Positions 7,702 through 16,219 of a DNA stretch of 25,268 nucleotides are shown here, in pieces. The stretch's first letter is position 1; every line of letters begins with the position of its first letter. The notes under the pieces are model-generated. The model searched no databases and was not told the origin of the DNA. It worked only from the letters and a program-made list of their open reading frames with translations. A program made the translations under genes and the position numbers. This DNA is from an uncultured Collinsella sp. (lineage in GTDB: Bacteria; Actinomycetota; Coriobacteriia; Coriobacteriales; Coriobacteriaceae), in contig CAADSS010000086.1 in the NCBI GenBank assembly GCA_900751695.1, forward strand, positions 1 through 25,268, in the 5' to 3' direction.

Positions 7702-8577
7702 ATGGGCGAGCAGGTTTGTATGACGGGCACCGAGTACTGCGGCGGAGCTGTGGGCGTGGACGCGGGCGGCTATCCGGTCGAGACTACGGGCAACGCGGCG
7801 CTGGACATCTTGGAACACCGCTCGTCCACGCGTGCCTTCGCGCGTGATGACGACGACCGTCCCGTGGCGGTGACCGACGAGCAGCGGGCGGCGATCTTGC
7901 ATGCGGCGAGCCGCGCGCCGTCGGCGGGCGCCATGATGATGTATTCCATCGTGAGCATCCGCGAGCAGGCTACGCTGGACCGCCTCGCCGACCTGTGCGA
8001 TCACCAGCCCATGATCGCCAAGGCGCCCTGGGCACTAATATTTGTGGTCGATTATGCCAAGTGGATCGATCTGTTTGAGCACGTGGGCTGCTTTGAGCCC
8101 GAGTTTGTCGAGCGTACGGGCAAGGCGCCCCGCCGCGCGCCGGGTTTGGGCGACTTTGCCATCGCGGCCCAGGACACCGTGATCGCTGCGCAAAACGCCG
8201 TGGTTGCCGCCGAGGCCCTGGGGCTGGGGAGCTGCTACATCGGCGATATCGTCGAGAATGCCGAGGAAGTTGCCGAGCTGCTGGACTTGCCGCCCTATAC
8301 CATGCCGCTGTCGATGCTCATCATCGGCACGCCCCGTAAGGAGCGCCCGGCAATCGCGCACCCCGTGGTGAACCTGGTGCACGAGGAGCGCTACTGCCGT
8401 GCGGATGCCGCGACTATGGATGCGCAGGTGGCCGAGATGGATGCGATGTTTCGCCCGCACGCCCGCGAGGTGGGGGAGCGCGTCGTGGATATCTACACCC
8501 GCAAGCACACGAGCCCCTTTATGGCCGAGATGAGCCGCTCCATGGAGTGGTGGTTCAAAAACTGGCTCGGAAAATGA
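7702..8577 (+). CDS. Nitroreductase family flavoprotein
   Basis: Protein of 291 residues with the FMN-dependent nitroreductase fold. The N-terminal FMN-binding stretch reads HRSSTRAF (39-46), followed by SRAPSAG (70-76). The later conserved core EALGLGSCYIGDI (171-183) and IIGTPRKERP (207-216) are present. Such enzymes reduce nitro-aromatics, quinones or enones with NAD(P)H in the cytoplasm. A C-terminal extension of about 70 residues, ending in an aromatic EWWFKNWLGK, is longer than in the shortest family members and might contribute to dimerisation or a lid. Start: ATG with GAGGAT 8-13 bases upstream. The gene stands alone, with a REP-like hairpin immediately after its stop. The physiological substrate is unknown. 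Confidence 0.93.
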   Translation: MGEQVCMTGTEYCGGAVGVDAGGYPVETTGNAALDILEHRSSTRAFARDDDDRPVAVTDEQRAAILHAASRAPSAGAMMMYSIVSIREQATLDRLADLCDHQPMIAKAPWALIFVVDYAKWIDLFEHVGCFEPEFVERTGKAPRRAPGLGDFAIAAQDTVIAAQNAVVAAEALGLGSCYIGDIVENAEEVAELLDLPPYTMPLSMLIIGTPRKERPAIAHPVVNLVHEERYCRADAATMDAQVAEMDAMFRPHAREVGERVVDIYTRKHTSPFMAEMSRSMEWWFKNWLGK

Positions 8578-8582
8578 CGAAT

Positions 8583-8609
8583 GTGACAAGGGGATAGTCC
8601 CTTTGTCAC
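8583..8609. repeat. REP-like palindrome, copy 1
   Basis: An imperfect palindrome beginning GTGACAAGGGG and ending CCCTTTGTCAC lies 5 bases after the nitroreductase stop. It lacks a T-run, so it is a weak terminator at best. It has the same design as the palindrome at 21802-21828 and shares its core with the hairpin at 11065-11102. Confidence 0.85.
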
Positions 8610-8694
8610 ACTTCATATCGCCGCGGTGGCCTAAAGACTGTATAAATCTTTATCTAGCTGGGAAAACAGTGCATTAAAACATGGGCCGATTACC

Positions 8695-8700
8695 TATAAT
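8695..8700 (+). promoter_or_regulatory. -10 box upstream of kup
   Basis: A perfect TATAAT lies 36 bases before the kup start codon. The best upstream partner is TTAAAA (8674-8679) at a short 15-base spacing, so the -35 is uncertain. I see no c-di-AMP riboswitch in the roughly 125 bases available. Confidence 0.55.
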
Positions 8701-8735
8701 CCCTTCGAACATTAAAGTTGGGAGGAAACCGGCTT

Positions 8736-10763
8736 ATGGAACAAAAGGCCAAGGAGGCAGCCTCGCACGCTGCGATTCCTGTGAGCATCTCGGCGATGCT
8801 CGTCACGCTGGGCGTGGTGTACGGCGATATCGGCACCAGCCCTATGTATGTAACCAAGGCGCTCGTTGCCGGCAACGGCGGCATCGGAAGCGTCACGGAG
8901 GAGTTCGTGCTCGGCGCGCTCTCCCTTGTCGTGTGGACGGTCACGCTGCTGACCACCATCAAGTATGTGCTCATCTCGCTGCGCGCCGATAACCATGGCG
9001 AGGGCGGCATCTTTGCCCTGTACAGCCTGGTCAAGCGTTGCGGCAAGTGGCTTATCATCCCCGCCATGCTGGGTGGCGCCGCGTTGCTCGCCGACGGCAT
9101 CCTGACGCCGGCCGTTACCGTTACCACGGCCATCGAGGGCCTGCGCACTATCCCGGCGGTTCATGCCGTGCTGGGCGATGACCAGGGCCGCGTCGTCGCC
9201 ATTACGCTCGCCATCATCATCGTGCTCTTCTTGGTACAGCGCATCGGTACGGCCAAGATCGGTCACGCCTTTGGCCCCATCATGACGCTGTGGTTCCTGT
9301 TCTTGGGCGGCACGGGTCTGTTCTTTGTCTTACAGCACCCCGCCGTGCTGCTGTGCCTCAACCCGCTCCGCGGCATCGCTTTTTTGTTGAGCCCCAACAA
9401 CCACGCGGGCATCATGATTCTGGGCAGCTGCTTCCTCGCCACCACCGGTGCCGAGGCGCTCTACTCCGACATGGGCCACGTCGGCCGCGGCAATATCTAC
9501 GCTACCTGGCCGTTCGTTAAGTGCTGCCTGCTGCTGTCCTATATGGGCCAGGGCGCTTGGCTTATGAACAACGCTGCCAACCCCGAGCTCATGGGCATTG
9601 CCGATCTCAACCCGTTCTACCAGATGCTCGCCCCGGGCCTGCGCCCGTTTGCCGTCGGCCTTTCCACCGTCGCGGCCATCATTGCCTCGCAGGCGCTTAT
9701 CACCGGCGCATTCTCGCTGGTGTCCGAGGCCAGCCGTCTGGACCTCATGCCGCACATGCAGGTCTTCTACCCTGCCGAGACCAAGGGCCAGCTCTACATC
9801 CCCATGGTCAACAACGTCATGCTTGTCGGCTGCGTCATCGTGGTGCTGCTGTTCCAGAACTCGGCGCATATGGAAGCCGCCTACGGCCTTGCCATTACGC
9901 TGACTATGATGTGCACCACGCTGCTGCTCTTCTTCTACCTGCACGAGGAGCGCAAGCTCAAGGTTGCTCCGTGGATCTTCGCGGCCTTCTTCCTTTTGCT
10001 CGAAGGCTTCTTCTTCGTGAGCTCGCTCACCAAGTTCTTCCACGGCGGCTACTTCACCATCCTCATGGCTGCACTCATCATGGGCATTATGGTGTGCTGG
10101 TACAACGGCACGGCGGTCGAGCAGCGCCAGTTTACACTGCTGCCGCTGCGTAGCTACCTGCCGCAGCTCAAGCGCCTGCGCGACGACGACCGTTACGAGC
10201 GCATGAGCGACAACGTCGTGTACCTGACCAAGGACACCCATACCGACTACATCGACCGCGACATCGTCTACTCGATTTTGGACAAGCATCCCAAGCGCGC
10301 TCGCGCCTGGTGGTTCGTGAATGTCGAGACCATGGACGAGCCGCATACCTTTGCCTATTCGGTCGAGACGTTCGGCACCGACTACGTGTTCCGCGTGCAT
10401 CTGTACCTGGGCTACAAGATCAACCAGCGCGTCAATGCCTACCTGCGTCAGGTCGTTCAGGACCTGGCTGCCACCGGCGAACTGCCTGCGCAGACGCATG
10501 ACTACTCGGTCTACAAGGATCCGGGTAACATCGGTACGTTCAAGTTCGTCCTGATCCGTAAGCTTCTGGCGCCCGAAAGCGATGTGGAGCCGAGCGAGCG
10601 TACGGCCATCACGCTCAAGTACATCATCCGCCGCGCCGCCGGCACGCCTGCACGCTGGTACGGCCTGGAGAACTCCAACGTGAGCTTTGAGTACGTGCCG
10701 CTGTTCACCAAGTTCAAGGCCGTGAACAAGATGCAGCGCCTGGCCCCCAACGAGCGGCCGTAG
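8736..10763 (+). CDS. kup: KUP family low-affinity K+ uptake permease
   Basis: Protein of 675 residues. The family hallmark YGDIGTSPMY lies near residue 29, with NHGEGGIFALYSL around residues 86-98. About twelve hydrophobic segments occupy roughly 15-460, followed by a soluble C-terminal domain of about 200 residues, as in E. coli Kup (622 residues). KUP proteins import K+ together with H+ across the cytoplasmic membrane. The ATG at 8736 is preferred, with GGGAGG (8720-8725) 10 bases upstream; the in-frame TTG at 8718 sits just before that site. The gene is followed by a small membrane protein gene and then a KdpDE-like two-component system, a context that points to K+-responsive control. Confidence 0.96.
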   Translation: MEQKAKEAASHAAIPVSISAMLVTLGVVYGDIGTSPMYVTKALVAGNGGIGSVTEEFVLGALSLVVWTVTLLTTIKYVLISLRADNHGEGGIFALYSLVKRCGKWLIIPAMLGGAALLADGILTPAVTVTTAIEGLRTIPAVHAVLGDDQGRVVAITLAIIIVLFLVQRIGTAKIGHAFGPIMTLWFLFLGGTGLFFVLQHPAVLLCLNPLRGIAFLLSPNNHAGIMILGSCFLATTGAEALYSDMGHVGRGNIYATWPFVKCCLLLSYMGQGAWLMNNAANPELMGIADLNPFYQMLAPGLRPFAVGLSTVAAIIASQALITGAFSLVSEASRLDLMPHMQVFYPAETKGQLYIPMVNNVMLVGCVIVVLLFQNSAHMEAAYGLAITLTMMCTTLLLFFYLHEERKLKVAPWIFAAFFLLLEGFFFVSSLTKFFHGGYFTILMAALIMGIMVCWYNGTAVEQRQFTLLPLRSYLPQLKRLRDDDRYERMSDNVVYLTKDTHTDYIDRDIVYSILDKHPKRARAWWFVNVETMDEPHTFAYSVETFGTDYVFRVHLYLGYKINQRVNAYLRQVVQDLAATGELPAQTHDYSVYKDPGNIGTFKFVLIRKLLAPESDVEPSERTAITLKYIIRRAAGTPARWYGLENSNVSFEYVPLFTKFKAVNKMQRLAPNERP

Positions 10764-10824
10764 GCGCCGACGGGTTGCACGGAGTTGGTTTTCGATGGAC
10801 AAGATTGAGACCGGGGAGGCAAAC

Positions 10825-11019
10825 ATGGATGTAAAGATGCTTGATGGCCGCGAGGTGGTTGCCGAGCTGGTACGTGAGGCACGCGCCGACGCCGCCGAAG
10901 ATCGGTTTTTGACGAACCGTGCCAACATGGATATGGCCGACCGCGTGATCTCGATCGTGGCGCTGGTATTTGGAGCGGTGTGCGTGTGTGCCCTGCTCGC
11001 GCACGTGCTGTTTGTCTAG
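10825..11019 (+). CDS. Small single-helix membrane protein
   Basis: Predicted protein of 64 residues with a charged N-terminal part (about 1-38) and one C-terminal hydrophobic helix (about 40-64), ending the protein. I do not recognise the family. The ATG at 10825 has GGGGAGG 5 bases upstream; an in-frame ATG at 10795 with a weaker GGAG would add 10 residues. The gene starts about 60 bases after kup with no terminator between, so the two are probably cotranscribed. A terminator follows at 11065-11110. Its position between a K+ permease and a K+-type sensor kinase suggests, without proof, an accessory role such as modulating Kup. It is not KdpF-like in sequence. Confidence 0.65.
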   Translation: MDVKMLDGREVVAELVREARADAAEDRFLTNRANMDMADRVISIVALVFGAVCVCALLAHVLFV

Positions 11020-11064
11020 CGACCGCAGGCTGCAAAGGCTTTACACTTGGAACCACCACAAGGG

Positions 11065-11110
11065 AAACCACCACAAAGGTGCCTGTCCCTTTGTGGTGGT
11101 TTTTGTTTTT
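11065..11110 (+). terminator. Hairpin terminator after kup and the small membrane gene
   Basis: A 15-bp perfect stem (11065-11079 pairing with 11088-11102) has an 8-base loop and is followed by a T-rich run (TTTTTGTTTTT). The stem shares its core with the REP-like palindromes at 8583 and 21802. The left arm is preceded by a near-duplicate of itself (ACCACCACAAGGG at 11052-11064). Confidence 0.82.
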
Positions 11111-11128
11111 GAGAGGGGCGGGGCACTG

Positions 11129-12754
11129 ATGGACGTCCGTACGGACGGCGATATTGCCGATAGCTTTTGGTGGCGGCGCACAACGCTGACGCGCCGCACT
11201 CCTCTGTATGACGCCTGCGTATCGGTGGGGCTGCTGGTCGCGGCGACGATTGTGGGCGCGCTGCTCGACCATCCGGGTCTCGCGCCGAGCATCATGATCG
11301 TCTATGTGTTCGCCGTTCAGCTGTGCGCATTCTTTACCTGGAGTCGCCTGTATTGCTTGCTGAGCTCGGCTGCCGCCGTGGCGCTCTACAACTTCTTGTT
11401 TGTCGACCCGCGCTACTCGCTGTCGCTTATCGACCGCGGCTATCCCGGCATGTTCTTCATCATGTTCGTGGTCTCGCTTGTGTCGAGCTCGATTGCGTTG
11501 GCCCTGCGCCGCGCCTTGGCACAGGCTGCCGCCAGCGACCGCCGCACGCATATGGTGCTCGAGACCAACCGCATGCTGCAGCGGTGCGCCGACGAGCAGC
11601 AGATCGTTCACGCCATGGCAACGCAGCTGGCGCGCCTTTCGGGCTGTCCGGTCGTGTGGTACAGCGCCGATGCCGAGGGCGATGACCTGCTGCCGCGTGC
11701 GACATACACGGCCGTGGGCGATGCCGCACCGGTGCACGAACTGGCGCCGCAGATGCCGCCGCGGCTCTCGGCGTCCGCCTATGTGGGAACGCCGCTCGAC
11801 GCCACGTTTGGCGGCTCGGCGTTTTATGGCATCTACCTGACGGTTCGCACAGGCGACGGCTTCGCGCGCTCGGGCGACCCCGCCTCGGTGGTGGGCGTGC
11901 TGGCTATCGTTGCCGAGCCCGACGTGCTGACGCACGAGGAGCGAACACTTGCCGATGCCATCGTGAGCGAAGGCGAGCTGGCACTCGATCGCGCCCGCGC
12001 CATGGAGGCCCGCGAGGAGGCGGCGGTGCTTGCCAAAAATGAGCAGCTGCGCGCCAACCTGCTGCGCTCCATCTCGCACGATCTGCGTACGCCGCTCACC
12101 AGTATTTCGGGCAATGCCGATGTCCTGCTCGACCAGGGCTCGACCGGCACCGCCGTGCTCGATGCCCAGACGCGCCGCGGCCTGCTCCTGTCCATTCGCT
12201 CGGATGCGCAATGGCTCAACGCCACCGTCGAGAACCTGCTCGCCATCACCAAGCTCGAGGGTGGCGGTATGCGCCTGTCGACCACGCTCGAGCTCATGGA
12301 CGATATCGTCGAGGAGGCGCTGCGCCACGTAAATCCGGCCGTGCGCGAGCACGACCTTAAGGTGGTGGCGTGCGATGAGCCGGCGCTCGTCAATGTCGAT
12401 GCGCGCCTGATGGTGCAGCTGGTGGTCAATCTGGTGAACAACGCCATCACCTATACGCCCGCGGGCTCGCATATCATGATTTCGATTAGCGTCGACGATG
12501 GACGCGTGGCGTGCTCGGTGGCCGATGATGGTCCGGGCATCGCACCCGAGGATCGCGAACGGATCTTCGAGTCGTTCTATACCGCCAACCATGGTCTGGC
12601 CGACAGCCACCGCAGCGTTGGCCTGGGTCTTTCGCTCTGCCGTTCCATTGCGTTGGCGCATGGCGGTAGCATAGAGGTTGCCGCGGCGGACCCGCACGGT
12701 TCGGTCTTTACGATTGAACTTCCCGCCGCCGACGTTTCGTTTGATAAGGAGTAG
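11129..12754 (+). CDS. KdpD-like sensor histidine kinase lacking the KdpD N-terminus
   Basis: Protein of 541 residues. A DUF4118-type membrane domain with about four helices (28-130) contains FLFVDPRYSL (90-99), a KdpD hallmark. A GAF-like region follows (about 150-290), then the kinase core: phospho-acceptor His317 in SISHDLRTPLT, N-box NLVNNAITYTP (434-444), G1 box DDGPGIA (466-472) and G2 box VGLGLSL (497-503). Full-length KdpD is about 890 residues with a cytosolic KdpD/Usp region before the membrane domain; that part is absent here. The ATG at 11129 is chosen because the frame upstream runs back through the terminator hairpin. The stop is 4 bases before the response regulator start, so the pair is an operon. 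The signal is presumably K+, turgor or a related cue. Confidence 0.92.
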   Translation: MDVRTDGDIADSFWWRRTTLTRRTPLYDACVSVGLLVAATIVGALLDHPGLAPSIMIVYVFAVQLCAFFTWSRLYCLLSSAAAVALYNFLFVDPRYSLSLIDRGYPGMFFIMFVVSLVSSSIALALRRALAQAAASDRRTHMVLETNRMLQRCADEQQIVHAMATQLARLSGCPVVWYSADAEGDDLLPRATYTAVGDAAPVHELAPQMPPRLSASAYVGTPLDATFGGSAFYGIYLTVRTGDGFARSGDPASVVGVLAIVAEPDVLTHEERTLADAIVSEGELALDRARAMEAREEAAVLAKNEQLRANLLRSISHDLRTPLTSISGNADVLLDQGSTGTAVLDAQTRRGLLLSIRSDAQWLNATVENLLAITKLEGGGMRLSTTLELMDDIVEEALRHVNPAVREHDLKVVACDEPALVNVDARLMVQLVVNLVNNAITYTPAGSHIMISISVDDGRVACSVADDGPGIAPEDRERIFESFYTANHGLADSHRSVGLGLSLCRSIALAHGGSIEVAAADPHGSVFTIELPAADVSFDKE

Positions 12755-12758
12755 CGCT

Positions 12759-13472
12759 GTGCCGAACTCTGCCGTAAAACCGCTCATCTTGGTCGTTGAG
12801 GACGACCCCGCCGTTCGCAATCTTATTGTTGCCGCGCTCGAGGCGCACGGCTTGCGCCATATGGCTGTGGAGACCGCCCATGCCGCCATCGCCGCCGCTT
12901 CGTCGCAGGCGCCGAGCATTGTGCTGCTCGATTTGGGCCTGCCCGATATGGACGGCGTCAAGGTGGTGGAGTCGGTGCGCGCATGGTCGGGCATGCCGAT
13001 CATCGTGGTCTCGGCGCGCAGCGAGGACGCGGACAAGATTCGCGCGCTCGATGCCGGTGCCGACGACTACCTGACCAAGCCGTTTTCGGTCGAGGAGCTG
13101 CTCGCGCGCATTCGCACGACGCTCAGGCGCCTTTCGTATGCACAAACGGGTGGCGTTGTCTCCGAGGACTCGTTCGATACCGGTGAGCTGCATATCGATT
13201 TTGATGCCGGCATCGCCACGATGGATGGCGAGGAGCTGCATCTGACGCCGATCGAGTATAAGCTCCTGTGCCTGCTGGCGCACAACGCCGACAAGGTACT
13301 GACGCACCAGTTTATCCTGCACGAGATTTGGGGCACGGCAACCAAGAGCGACCTGGCGAGCCTGCGCGTCTTTATGGGCACGCTGCGCAAGAAGATTGAG
13401 TCCGACCCCGCGCATCCGCGCTATATCCAGACGCACGTGGGTATTGGTTACCGATTGGTCATCCAGGGATAG
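12759..13472 (+). CDS. KdpE-like OmpR-family response regulator
   Basis: Protein of 237 residues. The receiver domain has the acidic pocket VEDD (13-16), phospho-acceptor Asp58 in LLDLGLPDMDG, and Lys107 in TKPFS. A winged-helix DNA-binding domain follows (about 140-235) with LTPIEYKLL and a C-terminal GIGYRL hairpin typical of the OmpR/PhoB/KdpE group. The start is GTG at 12759, with AAGGAG 7 bases upstream overlapping the kinase stop region. It is the cognate partner of the kinase. No kdpFABC genes are in the window, so the nearest candidate target is kup; this is inference from position. Confidence 0.94.
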   Translation: MPNSAVKPLILVVEDDPAVRNLIVAALEAHGLRHMAVETAHAAIAAASSQAPSIVLLDLGLPDMDGVKVVESVRAWSGMPIIVVSARSEDADKIRALDAGADDYLTKPFSVEELLARIRTTLRRLSYAQTGGVVSEDSFDTGELHIDFDAGIATMDGEELHLTPIEYKLLCLLAHNADKVLTHQFILHEIWGTATKSDLASLRVFMGTLRKKIESDPAHPRYIQTHVGIGYRLVIQG

Positions 13473-13497
13473 GTCGGCATCCGCCATCCCAATATGA

Positions 13498-13562
13498 GTT
13501 GCGGTGAAATACGGTCTAAATTTGCCTAATTCCAGGCAAAACAGTCCGTATTCCACCGCAAC
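13498..13562. repeat. Nested inverted repeat between convergent genes
   Basis: Outer arms 13498-13517 and 13543-13562 match at 18 of 20 positions. A perfect inner 7-bp hairpin (13521-13527 TTTGCCT with 13534-13540 AGGCAAA) sits in the middle. The element lies 25 bases past the response regulator stop and 5 bases past the methyltransferase stop on the other strand, so it could serve as a bidirectional terminator although no clear T-run follows. Confidence 0.85.
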
Positions 13563-13567
13563 GTTGT

Positions 13568-16144
13568 CTATTTGCCCTTGGGCTTGCTGGCGTAGAACTT
13601 CTTCTTTTTGGACTTGCCGGCAGGGGAGGGTTTGCCAGCAAAGTTGGACTTGCCGTTGCCGTGCGGCCCCTGGTCGCCTGCCTGCGCGTGCGCGGGCGCT
13701 GCCGCGCGAGGCTTGCGGGCCTCGGGGTTGCGCAGCTCCTCGGTTCGCTCGGCAATCTCCTCGGCGCTAAAGCCGACCTCGGCCATGGCGTCCTCGATGG
13801 GCAGGCGGCGCACGATATAGCAGTGGTGCACCTTCTGGTTGCGCGCGAAGTCCTCGGGAATGGTCTGCGTCGTAATGTCCTCCAGCACGACGCCCGCGCG
13901 CGCGAGCTTGCGCGTCTCGGGGCGGAAGCCGCGCAGGTTGCAGCTAAAGATGGCGTGGCCGCCCTGTGCGAGCAGGCGCGATACGCCGGCCAAAAGCTCA
14001 ACATGGTCGCGCTGGACATCCCAGGTACGGCGGCCCATCTTTGACGAGTTCGAGAACGTGGGCGGGTCGACAAAGATCAGGTCCCAGCGGTTGCGCGTCT
14101 GGCGCTGGTCGCGAATCCAGGCGAGCACGTCGTCGCGCACAAAATGATGCTGCGGACCAACAAAGCCGTTCTGGCGCATATTGCGCTCGGCCCAGTCCAG
14201 GTAGGTGTTCGAGAGGTCGACTGTCACGGTTTCCTCGACGCCGCCGTCGGCCGCATAGCAGGTGGCGGTGCCGGTGTAGGCGAACAGGTTGAGGAAGCGG
14301 CGCGCCTGTTTGGCGTGCTCGCGCACTAGGTTGCGGGTGACGCGGTGATCCAAGAAGATGCCCACATCCAGGTAGTCGTCAAAGTTGACGGCAAAGGTGA
14401 GCCCGCCTTCTTCGATGAGCGGCAGACGACGGCGCGCGATGTTGGCGCGCTCGCCCGATCCGCCCTTGCCGGCGCCCTGCTTGCCGTACTGCGAGCCGCC
14501 GCGCGAGCGCATGCGGGCCTTGGCGTGCACATGCTCGGCCGGAACATCAAGGATGCGCGGCGCGATGGCCAAGATGTCGAGCATGCGGGCCTGGGCCAGC
14601 GCGGGATCGATGGTCTTGGGCGCGGCGTATTCGGCGATGACGAGCCAGCGGCCCGGCGTCTGCGGGCAGCCCTCGTACAGGTCAATGGCGGCGGAGTAGT
14701 CGGGCAGGTCGGCATCGTAGACGCGGTAGCAGCTAACGCCCTCGCGCTTTGCCCACTTTCGACGCAGACGGGCGTTCTTGCGCAGGCGGTTGGCGAACTG
14801 CTCGGACTCCGGGATGAGCACGGGCAGCGGCTTGCCGTCGCCCAAGTCGAGCGTGGCGGTAGGTTCGGACATGGGGGTGTCGGCAGCTTCGTCCACGGCG
14901 TCCGCGGACTGTTCCTCGGCATCTACGCTGGTCGCAGCTTCGAATGCAGCGGCGGCGTGGTCGAGCGAGGGCCAAACCTCAATAGCCGCCTCCTCGTTAT
15001 TGGGCATGACGGCGATGGAGTGCTCGGGCTCGGCGTGAAGGGCGCGTGCCATAAGGCTATCGCGGGTGAGCGCGGCGACCGGTGCCGAAGCGAGCTCGGG
15101 CGCGCGGCGCAGCTCGCCGACCAGCGTCATGGCGTCGTGCATGAGCGAAAACGGGGTCTCAGTGGTGTCTGCGACCACGGCGGCGCCGGCGACAGTGCCC
15201 GCGTGGTCCAGCACGGTGGCGGACTTAGCGGCGCAAAAATCGACAAAGCGCTTGTAGCCGGCACACTTGACCATGCGCTCGGCGGTCTTGCGGGCGGCGG
15301 GGTCGATGTCTGCGGCCACGATGCGCGCCTGGCGCTCGCGCGCTGCCGCCTCGCGCGAGCGCGCCTCGGCAAGCAGCTGCTCCCACAGGGCGGCGTCGTG
15401 TAGCTGCCAGCCCTCAAAGCCCCAGCGCTCGCGTGCGGCGCCCGGGGCGCGGTTGGTCAGAATGTTCACGGCCTCCAGCAGCAGACCGCCGCCGGCGCAC
15501 GAGGCATCGATTAGCGTGGGAAGGGCTTCATTCTCGTAATCGTCAGCCGTTAACTCGCGCTCGCACAGTGCGGTCCAGCCGACCTGCGCCAGCACCAGGG
15601 CGGCGTAGTCGGGGCGCAACAGGTGCGCACCCTCGCCGGCACGGGTCGCCGCGGGCGGCAGGCGCTTGAACAGTGGGTCGCCCGAAAGGTCCAGGCTGAT
15701 GCTTGCGCGGCGCTGGCGCAGCGAAAGCAACAGGTGAACGTCGGGATCGGCAGCGTCGACATCGGCGCGACGGCCCGTGGTCTCGGCCAGACGGTCGCAC
15801 AGCGCGTCCTTGGCGCGCAGGGCCGAGAAGCGCGTGTTGCGCAGCTGCTCGGTCACGCCGCGGGCGGTGATGGCAATGGTGGCGCCGGGGCGGACGATGT
15901 TCTCCCAGGCGATGCCGTAAACGCTATCGTACAGCTCATCGGCATCCTGCGCCTCAAAGCGCCCGAGCACCGCAAACACGCGGCTCGCTAGGCGCGACCA
16001 CAGACAGGCGCGGTAGCCTTCTTCGAGCTCGCCCTCAAACGTGGCGCGGCCCTTCAGCCGGCGAACATGCGAAAGCCCGAGGCGTTTAAGCTCATCGGCG
16101 AGTGCGGACTCAAAGCCTTCGGGGCAGCTTGCGTAAAATTCCAT
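13568..16144 (-). CDS. RlmKL-type fused 23S rRNA methyltransferase with degenerate RlmL half
   Basis: Protein of 858 residues, longer than E. coli RlmKL (702). An N-terminal THUMP-like region (about 1-165) is followed by an RlmL-type methyltransferase region (about 165-395), an acidic linker (about 396-435), the RlmK-type domain (about 435-780) and a basic tail rich in Ala, Gly and Lys. The RlmK half is intact: FLDHRVTR (597-604), SAM motif FAYTGTATCY (621-630) and DPPTFSNS (693-700). The RlmL half is not: its SAM motif reads DASCAGGGLLLEA instead of the DPMCGSGTLLIEA type, and no NPPY catalytic motif exists where it is expected (near 323-332). m7G2069-type activity is therefore plausible, while m2G2445-type activity is doubtful. 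The start ATG has GAGAGG upstream. It diverges from the HAD phosphatase gene. Confidence 0.9.
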   Translation of the reverse strand: MEFYASCPEGFESALADELKRLGLSHVRRLKGRATFEGELEEGYRACLWSRLASRVFAVLGRFEAQDADELYDSVYGIAWENIVRPGATIAITARGVTEQLRNTRFSALRAKDALCDRLAETTGRRADVDAADPDVHLLLSLRQRRASISLDLSGDPLFKRLPPAATRAGEGAHLLRPDYAALVLAQVGWTALCERELTADDYENEALPTLIDASCAGGGLLLEAVNILTNRAPGAARERWGFEGWQLHDAALWEQLLAEARSREAAARERQARIVAADIDPAARKTAERMVKCAGYKRFVDFCAAKSATVLDHAGTVAGAAVVADTTETPFSLMHDAMTLVGELRRAPELASAPVAALTRDSLMARALHAEPEHSIAVMPNNEEAAIEVWPSLDHAAAAFEAATSVDAEEQSADAVDEAADTPMSEPTATLDLGDGKPLPVLIPESEQFANRLRKNARLRRKWAKREGVSCYRVYDADLPDYSAAIDLYEGCPQTPGRWLVIAEYAAPKTIDPALAQARMLDILAIAPRILDVPAEHVHAKARMRSRGGSQYGKQGAGKGGSGERANIARRRLPLIEEGGLTFAVNFDDYLDVGIFLDHRVTRNLVREHAKQARRFLNLFAYTGTATCYAADGGVEETVTVDLSNTYLDWAERNMRQNGFVGPQHHFVRDDVLAWIRDQRQTRNRWDLIFVDPPTFSNSSKMGRRTWDVQRDHVELLAGVSRLLAQGGHAIFSCNLRGFRPETRKLARAGVVLEDITTQTIPEDFARNQKVHHCYIVRRLPIEDAMAEVGFSAEEIAERTEELRNPEARKPRAAAPAHAQAGDQGPHGNGKSNFAGKPSPAGKSKKKKFYASKPKGK

Positions 16145-16171
16145 GGGTGACCTCTCTGGTTGCGTCGCTCC

Positions 16172-16177
16172 ATTATA
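16172..16177 (-). promoter_or_regulatory. -10 box for the rRNA methyltransferase gene
   Basis: On the minus strand these bases read TATAAT, 27 bases upstream of the methyltransferase ATG. They lie in the 75-base divergent gap shared with the HAD gene. No convincing -35 box was found. Confidence 0.5.
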
Positions 16178-16219
16178 TGATGGATGCTTCGTTTGCCCTT
16201 ATCCTCGAAAGGAACCCAT

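Noticed and set aside
8610..8735. Possible c-di-AMP riboswitch before kup
   Set aside because: The gap is short and shows none of the conserved elements I would expect; only a TATAAT box and a ribosome binding site are clear.
10511..13036. Long minus-strand frame across the kup end, small gene, kinase and regulator start
   Set aside because: It crosses a terminator hairpin and several well-supported plus-strand genes; composition is Arg/His/Ala-rich shadow type.
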